A stretch of DNA of 64,000 nt from Janthinobacterium sp. CG3 (lineage in GTDB: Bacteria > Pseudomonadota > Gammaproteobacteria > Burkholderiales > Burkholderiaceae_D): contig NZ_KB467824.1 of assembly GCF_000344615.1 (NCBI RefSeq), forward strand, positions 4,429,767 to 4,493,766, read 5' to 3'. A program made the translations under genes and the position numbers. Of the stretch, positions 1-8,196 are shown in pieces; the stretch's first letter is position 1, and every line of letters starts with the position of its first letter. The notes below the pieces were generated by a model. The model was given only the letters and a program-made list of their open reading frames with translations. It was not told where the DNA came from and searched no databases.

Positions 1-344
1 AACGAGTGCTTGCCAATATCAGTACGCAAAACCCCGGCCGCGCGAAAGCCTTCTATCAGGACGTGCTTGGCCTGGACCTGTTGATGGACCATGGCTGGAT
101 TCAAACCTACGGCTCGCCGGTCGAGCAGATGAGCGTGCAGATCAGCTTTGCCTCGGAAGGCGGCGCGGGCACGCCGGTGCCGGATCTGTCGATCGAAGTC
201 GATGACGTCGACACCGCACTCGAATGCATGCGCAACGCCGGCTTCCCGATTGAATACGGGCCGGTTGACGAACCCTGGGGCGTGCGCCGCTTCTATGTGC
301 GCGACCCTTTCGGCAGGCTCGTCAACATTCTCGGCCATCAGTGA
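1..344 (+). CDS. VOC (glyoxalase-like) family protein, 5' end cut by window
   Basis: The frame is open from the first base of the window, so the start codon probably lies upstream; the GTG at base 6 is only the first candidate inside. About 113 residues are visible. They follow the vicinal-oxygen-chelate pattern: an N-terminal beta strand (LANIST), an AFYQDVLGLDL helix, and a C-terminal RRFYVRDPFGRLVNIL segment typical of the second half of the fold. Members bind a metal and act as lyases, dioxygenases or resistance proteins; the substrate cannot be told from sequence. It converges on the DUF1428 gene at 415. Confidence 0.8.
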   Translation, partial: RVLANISTQNPGRAKAFYQDVLGLDLLMDHGWIQTYGSPVEQMSVQISFASEGGAGTPVPDLSIEVDDVDTALECMRNAGFPIEYGPVDEPWGVRRFYVRDPFGRLVNILGHQ

Positions 345-414
345 CGAAGTCGAGCGCGCCGCGCCGCAAGGACGCGCGCGCACCCGGCTGTACCAAGTTG
401 CGGGCGCCGCCGCT

Positions 415-774
415 TTACAGGTCGACCATCGACTCAAAGCCGCCGTAAATCATGCGCTTGCCGTCAAACGGCATCGCCTCCGGCTTCATCATGTCGGCCA
501 TGCGCGGATCCTTCATCACCTTGTCGTTGATTTCGTCGCGCTTGGCGCGCGATGCGTATTCGATCCACGAAAAAAACACCACTTCGCCTTCGCGCAGATC
601 CACGCTCTGCGGGAACGAGGTCAGCTTGCCGGGCTTGACGTCGTCCGCCATGCACTCGCGGAAGCGCAAGGCGCCATGTTCGCGCCAGATCTTGCCGCAG
701 ACCTCGGACATCTTGCGGTAGGCCTCCACATTCGACTTGGGTACGGGAACAATGAAACCATCTACGTATGACAT
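415..774 (-). CDS. DUF1428 (YbaA-like) family protein
   Basis: This 119-residue cytoplasmic protein opens MSYVDGFIVPVPK, the usual start of the DUF1428 family, and has the conserved FFSWIEYASRAKRDEIN and FDGKRMIYGGF segments. The family has a ferredoxin-like dimeric alpha-beta fold and no established biochemical role. The ATG at 774 is preceded by an AAGGAGA ribosome-binding site. It is a single gene on the minus strand, with about 240 bases separating it from the divergent dehydrogenase gene at 1015. Confidence 0.88.
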   Translation of the reverse strand: MSYVDGFIVPVPKSNVEAYRKMSEVCGKIWREHGALRFRECMADDVKPGKLTSFPQSVDLREGEVVFFSWIEYASRAKRDEINDKVMKDPRMADMMKPEAMPFDGKRMIYGGFESMVDL

Positions 775-1014
775 GGCATTCTCCTTCTGGGTGACGTGAA
801 AGGGACTTCAGGATAGGCGTGTATTATAAAAAATACCAGCCTTGCCGCGCGCACGTTTCGGCGCACTACTTCATTCGTTACCGCCTGGAAAACAGGCGAA
901 CGCCGCACGCGCTCGGGGGCGATGTCGGCAATAATGTGCCGACTGTATTCAGTGGCAGGACGCCCGCCCTGTCGCGCGTCAACCCGCCACGCCATTCGCT
1001 CCAGGAGTCAGCGC

Positions 1015-2016
1015 ATGAAAATCGCCGTATTCAGTACCCAGCCCTATGACCGCCGCTTCTTCGACGAAGCCTTGCGGCGCCAGCCGAACGGCGCCGCGAT
1101 CGAATTGCTGTACCACACGGCGCCGCTGGCGCTGGAGACGGCGGTGCTGGCGCAGGGTTGCCAGGCGGTCTGCGTGTTCGTCAACGATTGCCTGGACGCG
1201 CCGGTGCTGGAGGCGCTGCACCGGCTCGGCACGCGCGCGCTGTTGCTGCGCTGCGCCGGCTACAACAACCTCGACGCGGCCGCCGCCGCCCGGCTCGGCA
1301 TGTTCGCCGCGCGCGTGCCGGCCTACTCGCCGGAGGCGGTGGCCGAGCACGCGCTGGCGCTGGTGCTCACGCTGAACCGCCACACGCACCGCGCCTACGC
1401 CCGCGTGCGCGAGGGTAATTTCGCGCTGGACGGCTTGCTCGGCATGACGCTGCACGGCAAAACCGTCGGCATTGTCGGCACCGGCAAGATCGGCCTGGCG
1501 GCGGCGCGCATTTTCAAGGGCTTCGGCTGCCGCGTGCTCGGGCACGACCCGTATCCGTCGCCGCGGTTCGACGCGCTGGGGACGATGGTCGAGCTGCCCG
1601 CGCTGCTGGCGCAGTCCGACGTCGTTTCGCTGCACTGCCCGCTCACCGAGGCTACCCGGCACCTGATCGGCCGCGCCACGCTACCCTTGATGAAGCCGGG
1701 CGCGATGCTGGTCAACACCTCGCGCGGCGCGCTGGTCGACACCGGCGCGGTGATCGCCGCGCTCAAGTCGCGCCAGCTCGGCGCGCTGGCGATCGACGTC
1801 TACGAGCAGGAAAGCAGCCTGTTTTTCCACGACCACTCGTCGGACATCATCGACGACGACGTGTTCCAGCGCCTGATGACGTTTCCGAACGTGCTCGTTA
1901 CCGGCCACCAGGGTTTCTTCACCATCGAGGCGTTGCGCGAAATCGCCGGCATCACCTTCGACAACCTGGCCTGTTTCATGGCCGGCCAAGGGTGCGCCAA
2001 CCGGATACCGGGCTAG
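1015..2016 (+). CDS. ldhA: D-lactate dehydrogenase / 2-hydroxyacid dehydrogenase (LdhA type)
   Basis: This 333-residue NAD-dependent D-2-hydroxyacid dehydrogenase most likely interconverts pyruvate and D-lactate. The Rossmann motif GTGKIG lies at residues 155-160. The catalytic Arg is R237 in NTSRG, the Glu lies in the DVYEQE stretch near 264, and the His is H298 in GHQGF. The LFFHDHSSD stretch before the catalytic His is characteristic of fermentative LdhA. The ATG at 1015 is chosen because CAGGAG lies just upstream; an in-frame start at 922 would add an unconserved leader. No FNR box was seen upstream although the role is fermentative. The exact substrate is inferred. Confidence 0.88.
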   Translation: MKIAVFSTQPYDRRFFDEALRRQPNGAAIELLYHTAPLALETAVLAQGCQAVCVFVNDCLDAPVLEALHRLGTRALLLRCAGYNNLDAAAAARLGMFAARVPAYSPEAVAEHALALVLTLNRHTHRAYARVREGNFALDGLLGMTLHGKTVGIVGTGKIGLAAARIFKGFGCRVLGHDPYPSPRFDALGTMVELPALLAQSDVVSLHCPLTEATRHLIGRATLPLMKPGAMLVNTSRGALVDTGAVIAALKSRQLGALAIDVYEQESSLFFHDHSSDIIDDDVFQRLMTFPNVLVTGHQGFFTIEALREIAGITFDNLACFMAGQGCANRIPG

Positions 2017-2090
2017 ACCGGGATTTGGCTAAGCGGCGTCGTCCGTGAGAAAATTCCCCTTTGCCAGTTTGCCTCAGTAGGAAACCTCCA

Positions 2091-2888
2091 TTGACCGCCA
2101 TCGCCGCCACCGCCACCACCACCGCTTGTCTGATCGCCACCCGCGCCGCCCACCGGGTGGCGCGCATGACCATACGCGAGCCGATGTTCGGCTGGGTCCA
2201 GTCCGGCCGCAAGACCTTGATCGGCCGGCACGTCCACCAGCACTATGGCGCCGGCCAGGCCTTCCTGCTTGCCCAAGGCACCCAGTGGGACGTGGTCAAC
2301 GAGCCCGCGCCGGGCGGCCACTACCGCGCGTTGATCCTGCAATTTTCGCCGGCGCTGATCGAACAGTTCCACGCGCTGTACGGCGCCCAGTTCCCGGCGA
2401 CGCGGCAAGCGCCGTTCACCGGGCTGGACATGACGGCGGAGTTGCGCGACAGCGCGCAGCGGGCCTTCGAGGCCCGCGCCGGCCTGCTGCAGACGCACCG
2501 CCTGCTGGAAGTACTGTTGTTGCTGGCCGAGGCCGGCGTCGCCTATCCGCCGCCGGGCGCGCCGGGTTGGGACGAGCGGGTCAGGCGCATGGTCGGCCAG
2601 CGTCCGCACGCGGACTGGACGCTGGCGCTGCTGGCCGAAGCGTTCCACACCAGCGCCAGCACCCTGCGGCGGCGCCTGCACGCCTGCGACGCCAGTTTCG
2701 CCGGCATCCTGCGCGAGGCGCGGCTGGAAACGGCGCTGGCCTTGCTACAGAGCACGCCGCTGGCGGTCGGCGACATCGCCTTGCGTTGCGGCTACCAGTC
2801 GCACAGCCGGTTCTCGGCCGCGTTCCGCCGGCGCTTCGGGTTTCCACCGAAACAGTTGCGTCCGCCGGAAGCGGCCAGGGTGGCGTAG
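2091..2888 (+). CDS. AraC-family transcriptional regulator
   Basis: About 265 residues. The C-terminal third carries two AraC-type helix-turn-helix units: an ADWTLALLAEAFHTSASTLRR first helix pair, then GDIALRCGYQSHSRFSAAFRRRFGFPP. The N-terminal 150 residues are a ligand-sensing half of the AraC_N/DUF6597-like kind with no recognisable substrate. A TTG at 2091 with AGGAAA about 7 bases upstream is the preferred start; a TTG at 2061 and an ATG at 2166 are alternatives. It stands alone between ldhA and a PEBP-like gene; its target is unknown. Confidence 0.82.
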   Translation: MTAIAATATTTACLIATRAAHRVARMTIREPMFGWVQSGRKTLIGRHVHQHYGAGQAFLLAQGTQWDVVNEPAPGGHYRALILQFSPALIEQFHALYGAQFPATRQAPFTGLDMTAELRDSAQRAFEARAGLLQTHRLLEVLLLLAEAGVAYPPPGAPGWDERVRRMVGQRPHADWTLALLAEAFHTSASTLRRRLHACDASFAGILREARLETALALLQSTPLAVGDIALRCGYQSHSRFSAAFRRRFGFPPKQLRPPEAARVA

Positions 2889-3001
2889 GCAATCGCGACG
2901 GCGCAGGTGTGGACGTTTGCGCACAGAAGCTGGCGCGCGCGGGCTAATCGGGGCGGGGCCGGGCGGCCATACTGGCCACTCACACTGATTGGAGAATCCC
3001 C

Positions 3002-3553
3002 ATGTCGTTCCGTCTCAACACCGCCCTCCTGGCGATCACCCTGGCCTGCCCGCTGTGGGCAAACGCCGCCGACTTCACCCTCAGCAGCCCGGACCTGGGC
3101 GCCGTCCTGCGCGAAGAGCAAGTGTTCAAGGGCTTCGGCTGCAGCGGCAAAAACCTGTCGCCGGCCTTGCAATGGCAGGGCGTGCCGGCCGGCGCCCGCA
3201 GCCTGGCCGTGACCGTCTACGACCCGGACGCGCCGACCGGCTCGGGCTGGTGGCACTGGCAAGTGGTGAACCTGGCGCCGACGCTGGCCGGCTTGGCCGC
3301 CGGCGCGGGCGACGCCAACGGCGCCGCGCTGCCGGCCGGCGCCTTGCAGGGCCGCAATGATTACGGCACCAGCGCGTTCGGCGGCGCCTGCCCGCCGGCC
3401 GGCGACAAGCCGCACCGCTACATCTTTACCGTGCACGCCTTGAAGGTGGCCAAACTCGACGTGCCGGCCGGCGCCAGCGCCGCCTTGATCGGCTATATGA
3501 TCAACGCCAACGCGCTCGGCACGGCCAGCCTGACCGCGCACTACGGCCGCTGA
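3002..3553 (+). CDS. Exported YbhB/YbcL-type (PEBP-like) protein
   Basis: 183 residues with a cleavable signal peptide (residues 1-22, ending ANA), so it is predicted periplasmic. The mature part has the phosphatidylethanolamine-binding-protein fold signatures: the CSGKNLSPALQW stretch, VTVYDPDAPTGSGWWHWQVVN with the conserved DPD and HW, the NDYG segment, and CPPAGDKPHRY near 130-140. Bacterial members of the YbhB/YbcL family have no firmly assigned ligand. GGAG lies about 8 bases upstream of the ATG. Monocistronic. Confidence 0.9.
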   Translation: MSFRLNTALLAITLACPLWANAADFTLSSPDLGAVLREEQVFKGFGCSGKNLSPALQWQGVPAGARSLAVTVYDPDAPTGSGWWHWQVVNLAPTLAGLAAGAGDANGAALPAGALQGRNDYGTSAFGGACPPAGDKPHRYIFTVHALKVAKLDVPAGASAALIGYMINANALGTASLTAHYGR

Positions 3554-3620
3554 TCCGGCAGCCGCGCGAGCGCCACGTCGCCCGCCATCGGTACGATGGC
3601 GCGGCCCGTCGCGCTACACC

Positions 3621-3648
3621 GGCGCAAAAAAATGTCTTTTTTGCCTTG
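3621..3648. terminator. Possible weak bidirectional hairpin terminator
   Basis: An 8-bp stem of GC plus six A/T pairs (GCAAAAAA ... TTTTTTGC) with a short loop lies 70 bases after the PEBP-like gene. A-tract and T-tract flank the loop, which could serve either strand, but the stem is AT-rich and weak. Confidence 0.3.
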
Positions 3649-3720
3649 TTGATGGGATAGAATTTATTCGGCGACAGCCTGTCGCCGCAGCCTCCATCGA
3701 ACCTTCAAACAGGACTCCTC

Positions 3721-4110
3721 ATGGCAAGCAAAATTTTCGTCAACCTGCCGGTCCGGCACCTCGGCCGCTCGGTCGAATTTTTCTCCGCGCTCGGTTTCAC
3801 GTTCAATCCGCAGTTCACCGACGAGACGGCGACCTGCATGATCGTCAGCGACGACATCTTTGTCATGCTGCTGACCGAGGAAAAATTCCTCACCTTCACG
3901 CCGAAGAAAATCTGCGACACCAGCACCAGCACCGAGGTGTTGATCTGCCTGTCGTCGGAAAGCCGCGCCGCCATCGACGCCACGGTCGCCAAGGCCGTCG
4001 CCGCCGGCGCCACCACCTTCAAGCAAGCGCAGGACCACGGCTTCATGTACGGCCACGGCTTCCAGGACCTCGACGGCCACATGTGGGAACTGATCTATAT
4101 GGAGCCGTGA
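3721..4110 (+). CDS. VOC (glyoxalase/bleomycin-resistance-like) family protein
   Basis: 129 residues. It begins SKIFVNLPVRHLGRSVEFFSALGF, the standard first half of a VOC module, and ends QDLDGHMWELIYMEP with the conserved DGHxWE(L/V) metal-ligand Glu. This is the lactoylglutathione lyase-like group with unassigned substrate. AGGA lies just upstream of the ATG. The leader holds a perfect 9-bp inverted repeat at 3669-3687 (CGGCGACAG-C-CTGTCGCCG) that may form an mRNA hairpin or an operator. Confidence 0.9.
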   Translation: MASKIFVNLPVRHLGRSVEFFSALGFTFNPQFTDETATCMIVSDDIFVMLLTEEKFLTFTPKKICDTSTSTEVLICLSSESRAAIDATVAKAVAAGATTFKQAQDHGFMYGHGFQDLDGHMWELIYMEP

Positions 4111-4192
4111 CGGGCGCGGCGGCGCCAATCGAAAGCGCCGATGCTTGGTATTGTTGTAAGCTCGCGGTTGCGCATGCAACTAGGTTGGTATT

Positions 4193-5611
4193 TTGTCTAA
4201 ACTTTCATTTCGTCAGCTGCTGTTCGCCGCCTTCATCCTGATCGCCGGCGTGCTGACCGCGACCTCGCTGCAGGCCCTGCTGACGCTGGAGCGGCTGGCC
4301 CGGCTGGGACGCGAAAGCGCGGCCCAGGCCGTGATGCTGACCGAGCAGTCGCAACGCCTGTCGGAGCGCACCCTGGCGATGGAGCGCAGCGCGCGCCAAT
4401 TCCTGGTGCTCGACGACGGCGTGTTCCGCGACCGCTATTTCGCCGCCTGGCAGGAGGCCGACGCCGCGCTGCTGGCGCTGGCCGGCGCCATGCCCGGCCT
4501 GGCGCCGGCCTTGCAGGCCGAATGGCGCGCCCAGGGCGAGGCCGCGTGGGCCGTGCTGAAAACGGCCAAGCGGCGCAACCGCGGCGGCCACCCGGCGCTA
4601 TACAAGGTGTTTGAACGCCTGCCGGTGATCAACGACAGCCTGGCGCGCGAGAGCAAGCGTGAAATCGGCCGCCGCGGCGACGCCCTGCTCAGCGAACTGG
4701 AGCGCCAGCGCGGCCTGCTGGCGGCGCTGGTGGCCGGCGCCGTGCTGTTGGCGGCGGCGCTGGCGATGTGCTTCGGCTTCCTGCTGTCGCGCCCGCTGCG
4801 GCGCATCGAAAGCGCCATCGAGCGCCTCGGCGAAAACCGCCTGGACCAGCCGATTACCGTCGGCGGCCCGGCCGACACGCGCCGCCTCGGCCAGCAACTG
4901 GACTGGCTGCGCCAGCGCCTGGCCGACCTGGACGCCGACAAGGAACGCTTCCTGCGGCATATCTCGCACGAGCTGAAGACGCCGCTGGCGGCGCTGCGCG
5001 AGGGCGTCGCCCTGCTGGAGGACGAGGTGGCGGGGCCGCTGACGTCCGGCCAGCGCGAAATCGCCGGCATCCTGCGCCAGAACACCGCCTCGCTGCAAAC
5101 GCAAATCGAGGATTTGCTGCGCTATAACACCGCCGCCTTCGACGCCCAGCACCTGCAGCGCGTCAACGTCGACCTGTTGCAACTGCTGCACGCGGTGGTC
5201 GACGAGCAGCGCCTGCAATGCCAGGCCCGGCACCTGAGCGTGGAGGTGCGCGGCGCGCCGGTCGGCGCGCTGGCCGACCGCGACAAGCTGGCCGCCGCGC
5301 TGGCCAACGTGTTGTCGAACGCGGTGCGTTTCAGCCCCGACGGCGGGGTCATCGTGTTTACCGTCGGCGCCGCCGCGCACGGCCTGCGCATTGACTGCAG
5401 CGACGACGGCCCGGGCGTGGCGCCGGAAGACGCCGAACGCATCTTCGAACCCTTTTACCAGGGCGCGCGCCAGGCTGCCGGCGCGCGCAACGGCAACGGC
5501 ATCGGCCTGTCCATCGTGCGCGAATACATTGCCGCGCACCACGGCACGGTCACACTTCTCCCCAGCCCGACGGGCGCCCATTTTCGGATCGAACTCCCCT
5601 ATGATGCATAA
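4193..5611 (+). CDS. glrK: Sensor histidine kinase, GlrK/QseE type
   Basis: 472 residues with a TTG start (TTG-TCT-AAA). Transmembrane helix 1 spans about 8-30, a periplasmic helical sensor region about 31-172, transmembrane helix 2 about 174-198, a HAMP linker about 199-250, and a HisKA domain with phospho-acceptor His259 in ISHELKTP. The C-terminal ATPase has N-box (NVLSNAVRFSP) and G-box (GNGIGLSI) motifs. It overlaps the lipoprotein gene by 11 bases, which in turn overlaps a sigma-54 response regulator. This kinase-lipoprotein-regulator order is that of enterobacterial glrK-qseG-glrR (qseEGF), so the name is by synteny and domain match. The signal it senses is not visible. Confidence 0.85.
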   Translation: MSKLSFRQLLFAAFILIAGVLTATSLQALLTLERLARLGRESAAQAVMLTEQSQRLSERTLAMERSARQFLVLDDGVFRDRYFAAWQEADAALLALAGAMPGLAPALQAEWRAQGEAAWAVLKTAKRRNRGGHPALYKVFERLPVINDSLARESKREIGRRGDALLSELERQRGLLAALVAGAVLLAAALAMCFGFLLSRPLRRIESAIERLGENRLDQPITVGGPADTRRLGQQLDWLRQRLADLDADKERFLRHISHELKTPLAALREGVALLEDEVAGPLTSGQREIAGILRQNTASLQTQIEDLLRYNTAAFDAQHLQRVNVDLLQLLHAVVDEQRLQCQARHLSVEVRGAPVGALADRDKLAAALANVLSNAVRFSPDGGVIVFTVGAAAHGLRIDCSDDGPGVAPEDAERIFEPFYQGARQAAGARNGNGIGLSIVREYIAAHHGTVTLLPSPTGAHFRIELPYDA

Positions 5612-6140
5612 AATTTTCAGTTGCGCCTGCGCGCTGCTGTTGGCGGCCTGCGCCGTCAAGCCGGCGCCGCCGGCCCCGGTGGCGGCCTGCCCGCCGCCGC
5701 CGGTCGCCGCCGCCCCCGCGCCCGACGGCGCCGTCAACGAACTGCTGGCCTTCCAGGCCGGCCTGCGCGCGTTGCCGCAGGCCGAGCTGGGGCGCGCCCT
5801 GGTCGAGCTGAATAGGCAGGACGCGTCCGCCAAGGCCACCGTGCGCCGCGCCATGCTGCTGGCGGCGCTGCGCGGCGCCGGCGACCTGGGCCGCGCCCAG
5901 GCGCTGCTCGACGGCGTGGCCCAGGCGGCCGCGCCGGACGAGCAGCGCCTCAAGCCGCTGGCCCAGTTCCTCGCCGCCGGCTACGCCGACGCGCGCCGCC
6001 AGGACGAGGCGGCCGACAAGCTGAACCAGCAGGTGCGCGAAGCCCAGCGCCGCAACGAGCAGCTCAACGAGAAGCTCGAGGCGCTGAAAAACATCGAGCG
6101 CACGATGTCGGTCCGCCCGGCCGCGTCGGTGCCGAAATGA
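5601..6140 (+). CDS. Small lipoprotein in the QseG position
   Basis: 179 residues with a lipoprotein signal peptide and lipobox LLAAC (Cys about residue 17), followed by a Pro/Ala-rich stretch. The C-terminal half is charged and probably coiled coil (DKLNQQVREAQRRNEQLNEKLEALKNIE). The start at 5601 overlaps the kinase stop, and the gene ends in an ATGA overlap with the regulator, indicating translational coupling. In Enterobacteriaceae the corresponding gene encodes QseG, an outer-membrane lipoprotein that interacts with the kinase. Sequence similarity to QseG is not obvious; the assignment rests on position, lipobox and size. Confidence 0.82.
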   Translation: MMHKIFSCACALLLAACAVKPAPPAPVAACPPPPVAAAPAPDGAVNELLAFQAGLRALPQAELGRALVELNRQDASAKATVRRAMLLAALRGAGDLGRAQALLDGVAQAAAPDEQRLKPLAQFLAAGYADARRQDEAADKLNQQVREAQRRNEQLNEKLEALKNIERTMSVRPAASVPK

Positions 6141-7537
6141 GCGCCGCCATGGCCCAACCGGCCCAACAAGCGCACATCTTGCTGGTCGACGACGACCCCG
6201 ATTTATTGCGCCTGCTGACGATCCGCCTGAACGCCGGCAACTACCGCGTGACGGCCGTGGCCAGCGCCGAGGCGGCGCTGGCCCGGCTGGCGGTCGAGCT
6301 GCCCAACCTGGTCATCACCGACGTGCGCCTGCCCGGCCGCGACGGCCTGGCGCTGTTCGACGACATCCGCCGCCAGCACGCGGCGCTGCCGGTGATCTTG
6401 CTGACCGCGCACGGCACCATCCCCGACGCGGTCGAGGCCACCGCGCGCGGCGCGTTCGCCTACCTGACCAAGCCCTTCGACGGCAAGCTGCTGCTCGACA
6501 AGGTGGCCTACGCCGTCAACCTGAACCCCAACCTGGCGGCGCCGGCGGCCAGCGACGACAACTGGCGCGCCGGTCTGATCAGCCGCAGCGCGCAGATGGC
6601 CGAACTGTTGGCCGAGGCCAAGCTGGTGGCCGCCTCCGACGCCAGCATCCTGATCCGCGGCGCCAGCGGCACCGGCAAGGAATTGCTGGCGCGCGCGCTG
6701 CACAACGCCAGCCACCGCGCCAAGGCGCCCTTCATCGCCGTCAACTGCGGCGCCATCCCCGAGCAGTTGCTGGAGTCGGAATTGTTCGGCCACGTCAAGG
6801 GCGCCTTCACCGGCGCCGTGGCCAACCGCGACGGCCTGTTCCAGGCGGCCGACGGCGGCACCCTGTTCCTCGACGAAATCGGCGACATGCCGCTGCCGCT
6901 GCAGGTCAAGCTGCTGCGCGTGCTGCAAGAGCGCGCGGTGCGCCAGGTCGGCGCCAACGAGGTCAAGCCGGTCGACGTGCGGCTGCTGTCGGCGACCCAC
7001 CGCGACCTCGACGTGGCGATGCGGGAGGGCCAGTTCCGCGAGGACTTGTATTACCGCCTGAACGTGGTGACGCTGTCGCTGCCGACGCTGGCCGAGCGGC
7101 GCGAGGACATCGCCCTGCTGGCCAAGCATTTCCTGCATACGCTGGCCGGCAAGTACCAGAAGCCGCTGAACGGCTTCGCGCCCGACGCGCTGACGGCGCT
7201 GGTGGGCGCGCCGTGGCCGGGCAACGTGCGGCAGTTGTTCAACGTCGTCGAGCAGGTGTGCGCGCTGGCGACGGCGCCGCTGGTGCCCTTGTCGCTGGTG
7301 CAGCGCGCGCTGCGGGTGCCGTCGCTGGAGGCGCTCAGCTACAACGAGGCCAAGCAGCGCTTCGAGCGCGACTACCTGGTACAACTGCTGCGCCTGACCG
7401 ACGGCAACGTCGCCGACGCCGCGCGCCTGGCCGACCGCAACCGCACCGAGTTTTACCGCCTGCTGCAAAAATACGAACTCACGCCCAGCCTGTTCAGGGC
7501 GGACACCGAGCTTGTCGCCGACGAACGACAGAAATAA
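6137..7537 (+). CDS. glrR: Sigma-54-dependent response regulator, GlrR/QseF type
   Basis: 466 residues. The receiver domain (about 12-125) has the acidic pair DDD at 18-20, phospho-acceptor Asp62 (TDVRLPG) and Lys112 (TKPF). A sigma-54 AAA+ domain follows, with Walker A GASGTGKE, the sigma-54-contacting loop GAFTGA and a FLDEIGD Walker B. A Fis-type helix-turn-helix lies at the C terminus (GNVADAARLADRNRTEFYRLL). It is translationally coupled to the lipoprotein gene (ATGA at 6137). A matching TGTC-N10-GACA site, an IHF consensus and a sigma-54 promoter lie immediately downstream, before the BON-domain gene, which is therefore a likely direct target. Confidence 0.9.
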   Translation: MSAAMAQPAQQAHILLVDDDPDLLRLLTIRLNAGNYRVTAVASAEAALARLAVELPNLVITDVRLPGRDGLALFDDIRRQHAALPVILLTAHGTIPDAVEATARGAFAYLTKPFDGKLLLDKVAYAVNLNPNLAAPAASDDNWRAGLISRSAQMAELLAEAKLVAASDASILIRGASGTGKELLARALHNASHRAKAPFIAVNCGAIPEQLLESELFGHVKGAFTGAVANRDGLFQAADGGTLFLDEIGDMPLPLQVKLLRVLQERAVRQVGANEVKPVDVRLLSATHRDLDVAMREGQFREDLYYRLNVVTLSLPTLAERREDIALLAKHFLHTLAGKYQKPLNGFAPDALTALVGAPWPGNVRQLFNVVEQVCALATAPLVPLSLVQRALRVPSLEALSYNEAKQRFERDYLVQLLRLTDGNVADAARLADRNRTEFYRLLQKYELTPSLFRADTELVADERQK

Positions 7538-7577
7538 GCGCTGTAAAATCAACGACTTGGCGATACGGGTTGAAATG

Positions 7578-7597
7578 TTGTCGCTGCTAGGCGACAA
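7578..7597. promoter_or_regulatory. Candidate GlrR upstream activating site (TGTC-N10-GACA)
   Basis: A perfect inverted repeat TTGTCGC-N6-GCGACAA contains TGTC (7579-7582), ten bases, then GACA (7593-7596). TGTC-N10-GACA is the published consensus for GlrR binding in enterobacteria. It lies about 83 bases upstream of a sigma-54 -24/-12 element, a normal distance for an enhancer. It starts 41 bases after the glrR stop codon. Confidence 0.75.
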
Positions 7598-7647
7598 AAA
7601 GCGGCGAAAAACCCGCCGCGGCGGCGGCCGTCGCCGGGGTGAAATAG

Positions 7648-7660
7648 TAAGTCATTGATT
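7648..7660 (-). promoter_or_regulatory. Candidate IHF site between enhancer and promoter
   Basis: On the minus strand the sequence AATCAATGACTTA matches the IHF consensus WATCAANNNNTTR at every defined position. It lies between the GlrR-type site and the sigma-54 promoter, in locally AT-rich DNA. IHF bending there would bring the regulator to the polymerase, as at many sigma-54 promoters. Confidence 0.65.
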
Positions 7661-7679
7661 TATATGCGGTTTTAATTGC

Positions 7680-7695
7680 TGGCACGGCGATTGCT
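7680..7695 (+). promoter_or_regulatory. Sigma-54 (-24/-12) promoter of the BON-domain gene
   Basis: The sequence TGGCACG-GCGA-TTGCT matches the sigma-54 consensus TGGCACG-N4-TTGCW completely, with correct GG and GC spacing. The predicted transcription start is near 7706, giving a leader of about 50 bases to the ATG at 7756. Only the BON-domain gene lies downstream on this strand before a strong terminator at 8159. Confidence 0.85.
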
Positions 7696-7755
7696 ATATG
7701 TCCTGGTGTGACGCTTCAAACAGTGTTGCTTCAACCACATATGAGAGGATTTACC

Positions 7756-8115
7756 ATGACCATGCAAAAATCGAAACTGCTGAACAACTTCGTTGCCGTC
7801 GTCCTGCTGTCGGGCGCATCGATCACAGCTTCCTACGCAGCGGACGCGGAACAAGCCGCTCCTGCGAAGGCGACCCTGCTCGCCGCCAACGCAGCAGTGA
7901 CCGATGAAGCCATCACCGCCTCGGCCAAAGCGGCCCTGAGCGCGGACGCGCAACTGGCCGGCCTGCCGATCAGCGTCAGCGCCAAAAAAGGCGTCGTCAT
8001 GCTGCAAGGCGACGTGCCTAGCGCCGAAGCCGGCGACCGCGTCGTCCAACTGGTGGCCTCGGTCGCCGGCGTCAAGGAAGTCAAAAACGACTTGAAAGTC
8101 AAAGCCGCCGGCTAA
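7756..8115 (+). CDS. Exported BON-domain protein, predicted GlrR/sigma-54 target
   Basis: 119 residues with a signal peptide (about 1-27, ending SYA) and one BON domain (about 45-117): an ALSADAQL helix, an ISVSAKKGVVMLQGDVPS strand pair and VASVAGVKEVKNDLKV. BON domains are found in OsmY/DolP-like envelope proteins and are thought to bind membranes or phospholipid. The ATG at 7756 follows GAGAGG; an in-frame ATG at 7708 would lie at about the predicted transcript 5' end and is rejected. The gene is flanked by a sigma-54 promoter and a Rho-independent terminator, so it is its own transcription unit, probably induced on envelope signals sensed by the GlrK-type kinase. Function is otherwise unknown. 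Confidence 0.9.
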   Translation: MTMQKSKLLNNFVAVVLLSGASITASYAADAEQAAPAKATLLAANAAVTDEAITASAKAALSADAQLAGLPISVSAKKGVVMLQGDVPSAEAGDRVVQLVASVAGVKEVKNDLKVKAAG

Positions 8116-8158
8116 GCGCCGCGGTCGGGCCGCGGCCAGGCCGCGCCCGGTAGTACCC

Positions 8159-8196
8159 AACCCCCGTCGCGCTGCCGAGCGACGGGGGTTTTTATT
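8159..8196 (+). terminator. Rho-independent terminator after the BON-domain gene
   Basis: A 10-bp GC-rich stem (8161-8170 with 8179-8188), extended by two A-T pairs, closes an 8-base loop. A run of T residues follows, so this is a strong intrinsic terminator. Confidence 0.92.

Noticed and set aside
3669..3687. CGGCGACAG-C-CTGTCGCCG hairpin as a second GlrR site
   Set aside because: The half-sites are in the opposite order (GACA before TGTC) and no sigma-54 promoter follows.
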